Below are positions 1 through 6,907 of a DNA stretch of 20,204 nucleotides, piece after piece. Numbering within the stretch: position 1 is the first letter of the stretch; the number at the start of each line of letters is the position of its first letter. The notes beneath the pieces are model-generated. The model was not told the DNA's origin. It did not search any database and saw only the letters and a program-made list of their open reading frames with translations. The stretch comes from Clostridiales bacterium. Its GTDB lineage: Bacteria > Bacillota > Clostridia > Christensenellales > Aristaeellaceae. Position numbers and translations under genes: made by a program. The stretch covers positions 1 through 20,204 of the forward strand of contig SFGO01000045.1 in NCBI GenBank assembly GCA_004556545.1, written 5' to 3'.

Positions 1-473
1 CGTTCGTGCGCGCTCGTGCTCACTCTTTTCCTCTTTCAAAAAGGGCAAGGCTTTTTCCCTCCGCTGCCTATCGCCGCTCTGCTCCCCCGCAGTTGGCGGT
101 GGGCATACTTATCCCGTGCAGGGTGGGAAGTTTCAATGTGGCTTGGGCATTTTGCGGCGCGGATAAATGGGCTGATTTTCTTTTTCCGTGCTGGCGTGGG
201 GCATACGTACCCTCCTTGCGGGTTGGGATGTTTCTGTGTAGCTCGGGTATTTTGCAGCGCAAAAGGCCAGCGGGATTTCAAATCCACGCTGGCCATTTTA
301 AGCGAGCCATGAGGCCTGTTGCCGAATGGCGGTATTAACTTGCCAACCGTCAGGGAGCCGCACCAGACCGGCGAGCCGCGAGGCCTGTCGCCGAGCGGCG
401 GTAGCTTCACGGCCAACTTGCATGTCCCACGAGCAGCCCCGCGCCCTATGGGCGCGGTGTGGGGTGCAGGGCT
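1..473. repeat. Gene-free region of imperfect repeats and hairpins
   Basis: No convincing gene is visible here. Two families of imperfect direct repeat are present. Family A lies at 99-160 and 196-260 and shares a GTGGGCATAC-like start, a GTTTC core and an ATTTTGCRGCGC end. Family B lies at 302-347 and 371-418, shares GAGGCCTGTYGCCGA and ends in GCCAAC. There are several inverted repeats: 65-75 with 95-105, 265-294, 441-455 and 466-483. An open frame crosses the region on the minus strand, but its sequence simply follows the repeats and it has no ribosome binding site, so I do not call it a gene. The region lies downstream of divIVA. It may be an intergenic repeat family of the REP type; that is an inference. 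Confidence 0.6.
265..294 (-). terminator. Hairpin, possible terminator of the divIVA operon
   Basis: GGCCAGCG at 265-272 pairs with CGCTGGCC at 287-294, and GGAT pairs with ATCC inside it, giving a long GC-rich stem with one bulge. Read on the minus strand the stem is followed by TTTT. It lies about 180 bases past the divIVA stop, so it could end that transcript. A short T-rich run on the other side means it could act in both directions. Confidence 0.45.
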
Positions 474-483
474 TCAGCCCTGC
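441..483. other. Two adjacent GC-rich hairpins at the end of divIVA
   Basis: GCGCCC-TAT-GGGCGC (441-455) and GCAGGGC-TTCA-GCCCTGC (466-483) are perfect inverted repeats 10 bases apart. The second spans the divIVA stop codon (474-476). Neither is followed by a T-run, so they are not classical terminators. They may stabilise the 3' end of the mRNA or belong to the neighbouring repeat family. Confidence 0.5.
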
Positions 484-986
484 TGGTCGGAGTCCAGCAT
501 GTCCTGGTACTTTTTGAGCAGCTCCTGGAAGGACTTGCGGTAGTCGGCGGCGGCGGCGCGGAGGGTTTCCATGTTCTTGGTCAGGGCTTCCTTTTCCTCC
601 TGTGCGTCGTCCACCAGACGGCTGGCCTGGTCTTCCGCATCCTTGATGATCTGAGCGGCCTTTTCCTTGGCCTTGTCCACTTCTTCGTCCGCCAGACGCT
701 GGGCGCTGAGCAGGATGCTTTCCAGCGTGGAGCTGGTCTTGGCGATGGGCGTTTCCTCTGCGGCGGGCTGAGCCTGTACCACGGGCGCGGGCTTCACCGC
801 TTCGCGGGCCGTCTTCAGCTCGTCCTGTGCCTTCTGCAGGTCGCTCTCCAGAGCGGCGATCTTTTCCTGCATGCTGGTCATTTCGTCGCAGATTTCATCC
901 AGAAACTGATCTACATCGTCCCGGTCGTATCCGCCGCCCTTGAGGGCAAACTCTTTGTCGTAAATATCGTCGATCGTGATGGCCAT
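474..986 (-). CDS. divIVA: DivIVA-family cell division/polarity protein
   Basis: The 170-residue protein begins MAITIDDIYDKEFALKGGGY, the usual DivIVA lipid-binding N-terminus, in which a conserved GYD-type motif precedes VDQFLDEI. A coiled coil (about residues 35-60), an Ala/Pro/Gln-rich linker (about 65-85) and a second, longer coiled coil to the C-terminus follow. DivIVA proteins bind negatively curved membrane at poles and septa and recruit division or envelope factors. I place the start at 986 because AAAGGAG lies 8 bases upstream; an in-frame ATG at 1004 would put that site inside the gene. It is the last gene of a run with sepF, yggT and ylmH, the standard Firmicute arrangement, and follows ylmH by 39 bases. 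Confidence 0.93.
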   Translation of the reverse strand: MAITIDDIYDKEFALKGGGYDRDDVDQFLDEICDEMTSMQEKIAALESDLQKAQDELKTAREAVKPAPVVQAQPAAEETPIAKTSSTLESILLSAQRLADEEVDKAKEKAAQIIKDAEDQASRLVDDAQEEKEALTKNMETLRAAAADYRKSFQELLKKYQDMLDSDQQG

Positions 987-1025
987 GTGGGTCGCTCCTT
1001 TCATGCGTTGGGCTTTGTTGGGATT

Positions 1026-1790
1026 TTATGGTTTCCGCTTGTCTCCGAAGAGAAGCATTTGAAGGGGATAACGTCCTTTGCGGGTGGGGGAGCCGATCTC
1101 CTGAATCTGCAGGCGGCCGAAGCCCCGCACGGAGATCACGTCGCCCGGCTCCACCTGCGCGTCCGTGCGCAGGGTGGGCAGATGCCGCAGCTTGACCTGA
1201 CCGCCGTTGATGAGATCGGCAGCTTTGGCGCGGGAAAGATGGCATCCGGAGGCCACCACCGCGTCCAGCCGGGGACTGGCGACCGTGTCGCGCCATTCCG
1301 TCCCTTCCGGGGGAGAAAGCTGGGGCAGCTCCGATAAAAGCGCCGTCTGAAGCCGGATGCGCCCGGCGGAGAGCAGACTGTCCCGCAGATGCTCCGCCAT
1401 GCTGTGCTCGCAGAACAGAATGGCCCGATCCGCTTCCAGTACGATGTCGCCAATGCAGTGCCGCTCCAGTCCCAGCCCCATGACGCTGCCCAGAATGTCC
1501 CGGTGAGCGGGCGCACTCTGGTGGGGCCACCGAAGCTCCAGCGCATCGATGGGAAAATCGGGCGTCTCTTCCTCAGGGAATGGGGAAAAGCAGGCGATCA
1601 CCCGCTCTGCATCCGGATAGCCGCCGCTGAGCACGGTCAGAACCCGCGCCTTTTTCCCGGCTGTTAAAGCCCATTGGGCTTCTGCCGGGGAAAGGAAGCC
1701 GGTGAATAGCGGCCGGTCCTGCCGGAAGCTTCGCTCGGCCAATTCCTGAAAGCGGCGGCGCAGCAGCTCCTCGTTTTGTTCTTCCCGCAT
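1026..1790 (-). CDS. ylmH: YlmH-family S4-domain RNA-binding protein
   Basis: The predicted protein has 254 residues. An N-terminal segment with FTGFLSPAEAQ (about 29-39) and a central GLGLERHCIGDI motif (about 106-117) match the YlmH family. The C-terminus is an S4 RNA-binding domain (about 173-230: SPRLDAVVASGCHLSRAKA, then VKLRHL and EPGDVISVRG). YlmH is associated with the ribosome, and the family has been linked to rescue of stalled large subunits. The ATG at 1790 lies 4 bases after the yggT stop with no clear ribosome binding site, which suggests translational coupling. A longer in-frame start at 1841 would overlap yggT and adds Cys-rich residues unlike the family. Confidence 0.9.
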   Translation of the reverse strand: MREEQNEELLRRRFQELAERSFRQDRPLFTGFLSPAEAQWALTAGKKARVLTVLSGGYPDAERVIACFSPFPEEETPDFPIDALELRWPHQSAPAHRDILGSVMGLGLERHCIGDIVLEADRAILFCEHSMAEHLRDSLLSAGRIRLQTALLSELPQLSPPEGTEWRDTVASPRLDAVVASGCHLSRAKAADLINGGQVKLRHLPTLRTDAQVEPGDVISVRGFGRLQIQEIGSPTRKGRYPLQMLLFGDKRKP

Positions 1791-1794
1791 GGAC

Positions 1795-2070
1795 TTACAG
1801 GGCCCGCTGAAGCATGCGCAGCAGCTGCATGAGAATGTCAATCACCAGCCACACCGCCAGCGGGGAAAAGTCCATGGGGGAGTTCATCAGTGCCGGGAAC
1901 CATTTGAACAGAAGCCGTCGAAAGGGATACAGGATCCCTTCCATGTGGGGACGGAGAAACTCCATCAACCGGCTGCCGGGAGCCACAAAGGAAAGCAGGC
2001 AGTAGATCAGCAGCGCGGCGCTGACGACCCGCAGAAGAAGAATCAGGATGCCGAAGATCATGGAAAACAT
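1795..2070 (-). CDS. yggT: YggT/YlmG-family small membrane protein
   Basis: This 91-residue protein has two hydrophobic segments (about 3-28 and 67-88) flanking a loop with the family pattern Y-P-F-R-R (YPFRRLLFKWFP). YggT/YlmG proteins are small integral membrane proteins, usually encoded next to sepF and divIVA and linked to envelope or division functions, though their molecular role is not settled. AGGAGG lies 8 bases before the ATG. The gene lies 18 bases after the sepF stop and 4 bases before ylmH. Confidence 0.9.
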   Translation of the reverse strand: MFSMIFGILILLLRVVSAALLIYCLLSFVAPGSRLMEFLRPHMEGILYPFRRLLFKWFPALMNSPMDFSPLAVWLVIDILMQLLRMLQRAL

Positions 2071-2088
2071 GAAGCGCGCCTCCTGCGA

Positions 2089-3207
2089 TTACTGGGGATA
2101 TTCTACCGCCCGGTAGCGGCCGGAGGTCTGTCCGGCGGTGCCGGTGGCGGCGTAATTGCCCGTGAAGCTGCCCGCAACGGCAGATGCCATGCTGATGGGA
2201 TGATTCCGCTGCGTCCCCTGCGCAAAGAACCGGGCCGTGGGGGATTCGGTGCTGAAGGTTCTGGGCGCGGGCTGCTGGGGAGCCTGGGCTTCGTAGGCAG
2301 GCTGCTGAGGCTGAGACTGCTGATAGGCTTGCGCCTGCTGGTAATGGCCTGCGGACTGCTGCTGATAGTCGGCGGCGGGCCGCTGGGGCTGCTGCGCCTG
2401 CGTGTAACCGGCGGAATAGCCTTCCTGCTCATAGCGCTGACGGGCATAGCCCTGCGCCTCGGGAGCGGCGGCGGCCTTCTGCATGGCGGGATCCAGCACT
2501 ACCTTTACCGTGGGGGCGGAGATCAGGTAAATGCCCCGGGGAGAGATTTTGTTCAGCGCACAGCCAAGGGTATAGGCCGCGCCGCTGAGCATGTCCACAC
2601 AGCGCTGGCGTTCGCTGTCGCTGGCGATGAATTCCATGTTGAGGAACACGGAAGCGTTGGTTTTGATATAGCCGATCACGTCCTTGCATTCGTTCCGGCT
2701 GCGGAGAAGCACCACATATTCCACGTGGGTGTAGGCCTCGGGGGCCTGCTGCATGCCGGGGAACATGACCACATTGCCGTTTACCGGGCCGTACCCCTGG
2801 GCATAGCCGTTCGCGGGGGCCTGAGCCTGCTGCTGGGCGGGAGCCGCCTGCTGCACGGGCTGCTGCGCCTGAGCGCGCTGCTGGGCCGCAGCCTGCGCCG
2901 CCGCCTGCTTCTGCTGCTCATAGGCGGCCTGCTGCTGTTGGTAGGCTTCCATTTCCAGATCGCGCTTGCTGCGATAGGGAACCCGTCCGCCGTATTCGCC
3001 TTCGCCGCGGCCAAAAGGATCCAGCGGCTCCCGACGAGCGGTGGTATCCCCCGCCGTCTGGCTCATTTCATCCTCGACGGTCGCGCCGCTGTAAGCGTTC
3101 TGCGCATCCTGCGAAGTATAATATCCGCTTTCGTGATCCGCGCTGCCGCGAATGAGACGGTCGCTCTTTTCCGACAGCCAGCTGCTCACCTTCTGAAAGA
3201 TACCCAA
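2089..3207 (-). CDS. sepF: SepF, enlarged, with Gln-rich flanks
   Basis: SepF binds FtsZ and the membrane and helps tether the Z-ring. The N-terminus MGIFQKVSSWL resembles the SepF membrane-targeting helix. The conserved SepF core lies at about residues 158-240 (VVLLRSRNECKDVIGYI, then VFLNMEFI, then DMLSGAAYTLG and SPRGIYLISAP). The protein is 372 residues long, against roughly 150 for typical SepF. The excess is low-complexity Gln/Ala/Pro sequence before the core (about 88-155) and a Gln/Tyr/Pro-rich tail of about 130 residues after it. The start is TTG at 3207: an in-frame stop lies two codons upstream and AGGGGGG precedes it by about 9 bases. It follows yggS by 38 bases. Confidence 0.9.
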   Translation of the reverse strand: MGIFQKVSSWLSEKSDRLIRGSADHESGYYTSQDAQNAYSGATVEDEMSQTAGDTTARREPLDPFGRGEGEYGGRVPYRSKRDLEMEAYQQQQAAYEQQKQAAAQAAAQQRAQAQQPVQQAAPAQQQAQAPANGYAQGYGPVNGNVVMFPGMQQAPEAYTHVEYVVLLRSRNECKDVIGYIKTNASVFLNMEFIASDSERQRCVDMLSGAAYTLGCALNKISPRGIYLISAPTVKVVLDPAMQKAAAAPEAQGYARQRYEQEGYSAGYTQAQQPQRPAADYQQQSAGHYQQAQAYQQSQPQQPAYEAQAPQQPAPRTFSTESPTARFFAQGTQRNHPISMASAVAGSFTGNYAATGTAGQTSGRYRAVEYPQ

Positions 3208-3245
3208 TGTTCAAAACCCCCCTGGAATCATTGCCGGTGCAATGC

Positions 3246-3974
3246 TCAGTCCTGATACAGCGCCGTGCCGACGCGCACCATGGTCGCGCCCTCCTGGGCG
3301 GCGATGCGGTAATCCCGGGACATGCCCATGGAAAGCTCCCGCATTTCCACGTTTTCGAGATTTTCCTCCCGAAGCCGGTCGAATAACCGCCGCATTCCGC
3401 GAAACAGCTCCCGCAGCTCGTCCTCTCCGGCGTACTGGGGCATGATGCTCATCAGCCCCTCCACATGCAGGCCGGAAAAGTCCCGCATCTTCCGCAGAAA
3501 CGGGAGAACCTCCTCCACGGGCATACCGCCCTTCTGAGGCTCCCGTGCGAGATTGATCTGAAGAAGCACCGGCAGCACCCGTCCCCGCTGCCCGGCCCGG
3601 CGGTCGATCTCCTGCGCCAGATCCATCCGATCCAGCGCGTGAAGCAGGCATACATGATCTATTATATATTTAACTTTGTTGGTTTGCAACCTTCCAATCC
3701 AATGTAAATGAAATTCCGGCGCGATTTCGGCCAGCTTGGGCAGGGCGACCTGCGCCCGGTTTTCGCCGATATCCAGAATATCCATGGGTTTCAGCAGGTT
3801 GATGACCCGGGGCGTGACGGTTTTGGTCACAGCCACCAGCCGGGCGGGCGGAGAATCCTGATAACGGTTTTCCGCCAGTGTTTCCAATACCTTTGTCACA
3901 TTTCGGCGCAGGGTTTCCTCCGTCACCTGATCCAGAAGCGGCGGATGAACGGCCGGAGCCGTCTGCAGGGCCAT
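3246..3974 (-). CDS. yggS: YggS/PLPBP-family pyridoxal phosphate homeostasis protein
   Basis: A 242-residue alanine-racemase-fold protein without racemase activity in known members. It binds pyridoxal 5'-phosphate and helps control PLP and amino-acid pools. Visible motifs are LVAVTKTV with the PLP-binding lysine at about K51, DIGENRAQ (68-75), HWIGRLQTNK (91-100), and near the end SMGMSRDY and VRVGTALY. The start at 3974 is preferred because GGGAGGAG lies just upstream; an ATG at 3998 lies before that site. It sits between the HlyD-like gene (36-base gap) and sepF. In Firmicutes this family member (ylmE) is commonly found in the same sepF-divIVA cluster. Confidence 0.95.
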   Translation of the reverse strand: MALQTAPAVHPPLLDQVTEETLRRNVTKVLETLAENRYQDSPPARLVAVTKTVTPRVINLLKPMDILDIGENRAQVALPKLAEIAPEFHLHWIGRLQTNKVKYIIDHVCLLHALDRMDLAQEIDRRAGQRGRVLPVLLQINLAREPQKGGMPVEEVLPFLRKMRDFSGLHVEGLMSIMPQYAGEDELRELFRGMRRLFDRLREENLENVEMRELSMGMSRDYRIAAQEGATMVRVGTALYQD

Positions 3975-4010
3975 GGTTTCTCCTCCCTTTTTTTGCATTC
4001 GTGGGATGAA

Positions 4011-5636
4011 TCAGAACAGCCGCACGGTCATGCCGTCGGTCAGGTAGCCGGTTCGGATGGAGGTGATGTAGGCCTTGCCGCCCTCCTCCCGCAGCACCGT
4101 CACCGGCACGAACAGGGGCTCGGACTCGGTGACGATGACCACGCCCACCGCGTCGTTCTGGGTGTACAGCGCCCGGGAGGGCACCTCCATGCAGTCCACA
4201 TATTCGCCCAGCTGAGCCCGGCAGGTGCGCATGTACAGCACGTCGGATACGTCCCCCAGCACGGCCAGCCGTACCAGCAGCTCGCCGCCGGAGCGGGTGG
4301 AGGACAGCACCTGCGCGTCCACCACCGTGCTGGAAAACTGCTCCAGCACCAGCTTGTATGCGTCCCCGTCCCGGGGGCTCCACGTGTCGTTCTTCACCAG
4401 CATCAGGACGGCGTAGTTACCTTCCTTCACCAGCCGGTACAGGTCGGTGCGGCCCCGGGCGGCGGTGCCCCGGTCGGGCTTTACGCCGTTGATCATGGAG
4501 CGCACCTGAGAGGGGGTGTAGCTTTCGTAGGCGCTGGGGGTCAGCGCGTACTCAAAGCCGTCGGTGTAGAAGCTGACGATGCTCTGCTGCATGGCTCGCT
4601 TGGGCTTGATCCAGCTTTCAATGCGCTTTTTCTGGGTGGCCTCGTCGTCGTAGAGGCGGTTAAGGCGCATATCGGTGGAATATTTGGTGCGGAAGTAGTC
4701 CTGCCGCTGAGTGATGGCCGTGGCAAGGATCTGTTCCTGATTGGTCAGATTGCCCCGAGCGCCGTGCACCAGACTGCGCACTTCCAGCCCACACTCCAGC
4801 ACTTCGTTTTCCAGCCGTTCCATGCGCTGGTCAAAGTCCGTTTCGCTGGCCAGAAGGCTTTGCTGATAGTCGTTGATGGCGTCCCGATCGTTCTGCAGGG
4901 TGGTCATTTCAGCGGTGCTGTAGCCGGTGGAGTACACATAGCACAGAATATCGCCGCTGTAGACCACGCTGCCCTCTTCGGCCACATATTCGATGGACTG
5001 AACGCCCTCGTCGTCAAACGCCGTTTCGTTGCGGACGATCAGCGCGTCGCCGGTGTAGGTGGTGCCGATGGAGCTGGCCTTCACCGTGGCGGTAGCGGCA
5101 CGCTGCCCGGAACCGAAGCGGCTGTAGGCGTAAACGCCGCCGCCAATGACGGCCGCGCCCACAAGAATGGCCAGCAGTCTTTTGCCGCCGCCCGGCTTCC
5201 GGGGCTTTTTGGGCTTCTTGAGCTTTTTCCCCGGCTGATTATAGGGGTTGGGCTGAATGGGCGGCATCTGCGGGGGAACGTTGGGGGGGAAGAAGGCTCC
5301 GCCCTGCATGGGTTGAGAAAAATCCACCGGCTGCATGACGGGCGGCGTCTGCTGGCCGTACACGCCGCTTTGCGGCACGAAAGCGCCCGGCTGCTGAAAG
5401 GGCGGCATCTGCTGCATGGGCTGCGCCTGCTGGGTCCCATAGCCCGGCTTGACCGGCGGCATCTGCTGCGTATAATCAAGAGGCTGGCCCTGCGGCGCAA
5501 AGGCGCCGGGCGGAACTGCGCCATAGGGGGACGAGAAGGCTCCGTCTGCGGGCTGACCGTTTGGAGGCGGAACGGCGCTGGGCGCAAAGCCGGACGGCGC
5601 TCCGCCCTGACCGTAGAAATTCGGATCCTGCTGCAT
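4011..5636 (-). CDS. HlyD-like membrane-anchored protein with Pro/Gln-rich N-terminus
   Basis: The predicted protein has 541 residues. Residues 1-135 are low-complexity Pro/Gln/Gly/Met sequence with repeated QMPP motifs (58-61, 76-79, 123-126). A basic stretch (137-152) and one transmembrane helix (about 153-172) follow. The outer part has a lipoyl/barrel-sandwich-like segment (about 185-235: TYTGDALIVRNE, EEGSVVYSGDIL), a coiled coil (about 240-340), and a second beta-rich half resembling HlyD/RND adaptor C-termini. The start at 5636 has AGAAGGAGGG upstream; upstream in-frame codons overlap the sigma gene and look spurious. No ABC or RND partner is encoded nearby, and position next to yggS and sepF suggests an envelope or division role. 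That role is inference. Confidence 0.8.
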   Translation of the reverse strand: MQQDPNFYGQGGAPSGFAPSAVPPPNGQPADGAFSSPYGAVPPGAFAPQGQPLDYTQQMPPVKPGYGTQQAQPMQQMPPFQQPGAFVPQSGVYGQQTPPVMQPVDFSQPMQGGAFFPPNVPPQMPPIQPNPYNQPGKKLKKPKKPRKPGGGKRLLAILVGAAVIGGGVYAYSRFGSGQRAATATVKASSIGTTYTGDALIVRNETAFDDEGVQSIEYVAEEGSVVYSGDILCYVYSTGYSTAEMTTLQNDRDAINDYQQSLLASETDFDQRMERLENEVLECGLEVRSLVHGARGNLTNQEQILATAITQRQDYFRTKYSTDMRLNRLYDDEATQKKRIESWIKPKRAMQQSIVSFYTDGFEYALTPSAYESYTPSQVRSMINGVKPDRGTAARGRTDLYRLVKEGNYAVLMLVKNDTWSPRDGDAYKLVLEQFSSTVVDAQVLSSTRSGGELLVRLAVLGDVSDVLYMRTCRAQLGEYVDCMEVPSRALYTQNDAVGVVIVTESEPLFVPVTVLREEGGKAYITSIRTGYLTDGMTVRLF

Positions 5637-5700
5637 CGCCGTTCTCCCTCCTTCTGTCCATCCGTCAATTCTGTCGTATTTTTCAGGGGCCGCGCCGCGT

Positions 5701-6435
5701 TCAGCGCACGCCCTCCATGGCGCGCAGGCGCTCCAGCACCCGGCGCTCCATCCGGGAAACCTGCATCTGGGAAACGCCCATTCGTTTGGCCGTCTCCCGC
5801 TGGCCCAGCCGCTCCTCATAGCGCAGGAGCAGAAGCTGCTTTTCCTGCGGGGTAACGCAGCTCAGGATCCATTCCATCCACTGGCCGCGTTCCTGACGCT
5901 CCAGTTCGGGATCGTCCTCGCCCAGCAGATCGGCCAACCCGGTCTCGCCGGTTTCGTCCACCGGCGCGTCCAGAGAGACCACTTCCGTCTGGCGCTTGAG
6001 GTTGATGAGGGCGATCATTTCCTCGGGGGTAATGCCCATTTCCTGCGCCAGCTCCATGGCGCTGGGGGTGCGCAGATGCTCCTGCTCGAAGCGCTCCTGC
6101 AGCCGGACCATCTGGTACAGCCGCTGCCGCGCATCCCGGGGAGCCCGCACCATACTGCCCTTGTCCCGGAGATAGTTGCGCAGATCGCCGGTGATGGTGG
6201 GCACGGCGTAGGTAACGAAGCGCAGGTTCCGTTCAGGCTCGTAGCGCTCCAGCGCTTTCAGGAGCCCCATGGCCGCCACCTGTTCCAGATCCTCCCGGGG
6301 CACGCCCCGGCCGGTGAATTTGGCGGCGATGGCTTTCGACAGGGGAAGCAGACCTTCAAACAGCCGGTCGCGCAGGCCGCGATCCCGGGTTTCGGCATAT
6401 TCGCGCAGGCCCTGTGACAGTTGCTCGTCTTTCAT
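5701..6435 (-). CDS. SigB/SigF/SigG-type RNA polymerase sigma factor
   Basis: A 244-residue group 3 sigma-70 factor. Region 2 covers about 22-97 (EDLEQVAAMGLLKALERYEP, then RFVTYAVPTITGDLRNYLRD), region 3 about 100-175, and region 4 about 190-240 with a helix-turn-helix at about 213-234 (ETAKRMGVSQMQVSRMERRV). This architecture and the YAVPTITGD motif fit the general stress and sporulation SigB/F/G subfamily, but I cannot assign which one. A GTG at 6444 is an alternative start, only 3 bases after the upstream gene's stop. The gene follows a SpoIIAB-like protein, its likely regulator. In Bacillus subtilis sigG also lies just upstream of the ylm-divIVA cluster, so the position may be ancestral. 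Confidence 0.9.
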   Translation of the reverse strand: MKDEQLSQGLREYAETRDRGLRDRLFEGLLPLSKAIAAKFTGRGVPREDLEQVAAMGLLKALERYEPERNLRFVTYAVPTITGDLRNYLRDKGSMVRAPRDARQRLYQMVRLQERFEQEHLRTPSAMELAQEMGITPEEMIALINLKRQTEVVSLDAPVDETGETGLADLLGEDDPELERQERGQWMEWILSCVTPQEKQLLLLRYEERLGQRETAKRMGVSQMQVSRMERRVLERLRAMEGVR

Positions 6436-6447
6436 TGGAGCCACCGC

Positions 6448-6828
6448 CTACTCTGTCAGGGAACCGCAAATGCTGTATACGCCGCGCTCGTCGGTTTCCA
6501 GACGCACCTCCGGCAGCAGCGTTTCCAGCACACAGCGGGCGATCTCCCCGTCCAGCGCGTCCTCCGGGCCCTGCCCGGCTGTTCCTTCGGCGGAAAAGCA
6601 GAACTGAAGCCGGCCTTTTCCCGCGTGGGCGCTGAGTACCAATATTTCGGGGGTGACGGGCTGATGAAGAAGACAGTCGCAGCATTCGTTGACGGCGGTC
6701 TGCAAATCGCCGATCAGATCGGCGTCCAATCCCGCCAGCATGCCCAGCCCGCTCAAAGCCATGCGGGCAATCAGCCAGTCCTCCTGCCGCGCAGACAGCC
6801 GGAGAACCATTTCGTGGGGCTTGTCCAT
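6448..6828 (-). CDS. Degenerate SpoIIAB/RsbW-like anti-sigma factor
   Basis: A 126-residue protein just upstream of, and tightly coupled to, the sigma gene. Residues 40-56 (GDLQTAVNECCDCLLHQ) align with the N-box helix of the SpoIIAB/RsbW histidine-kinase-like ATPase fold (typical AVSEAVTNAIIH). The glutamate is kept (E48), but the position of the Mg-binding asparagine is a cysteine (C52). The usual DxGxG ATP-binding motif is not visible, and the protein is shorter than typical SpoIIAB. It may bind the sigma factor without normal ATP hydrolysis or kinase activity. No SpoIIAA/RsbV-type anti-anti-sigma gene is in the window. The start at 6828 has GGGAGGAGG about 10 bases upstream. Assignment rests on fold pattern and position. 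Confidence 0.65.
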   Translation of the reverse strand: MDKPHEMVLRLSARQEDWLIARMALSGLGMLAGLDADLIGDLQTAVNECCDCLLHQPVTPEILVLSAHAGKGRLQFCFSAEGTAGQGPEDALDGEIARCVLETLLPEVRLETDERGVYSICGSLTE

Positions 6829-6873
6829 GGCCGGTGTGCCTCCTCCCAACGAAAATACCCAAGGATAGCCATA

Positions 6874-6903
6874 ATTGTAACACAAATGTAAAGAATAACG
6901 CAA
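6874..6903 (-). promoter_or_regulatory. Predicted sigma-A-type promoter of the anti-sigma/sigma operon
   Basis: Minus-strand TTGCGT (6898-6903) and TACAAT (6874-6879) are separated by 18 bases. They lie about 45-75 bases upstream of the anti-sigma start. AAAGTTTTC (6912-6920) lies 8 bases upstream of the -35. No SigF/SigG-type promoter is evident, so autoregulation by the encoded sigma is not visible. Confidence 0.5.
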
Positions 6904-6907
6904 GCAA

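Noticed and set aside
36..416. Minus-strand open frame of 126 codons in the left intergenic region
   Set aside because: It follows the repeat units, has no ribosome binding site or promoter, and shows no domain. It is best explained as an open frame in GC-rich repeats.
1789..3255. Plus-strand open frame (488 codons) opposite sepF and yggT
   Set aside because: A shadow of the Gln-rich SepF repeats, giving Leu/Gly-rich sequence with no domain.
3708..5855. Very long plus-strand open frame (715 codons) opposite the HlyD-like gene
   Set aside because: It is antisense to well-supported genes, His/Gly/Val-rich as expected of a shadow frame in GC-rich DNA, and lacks a ribosome binding site.
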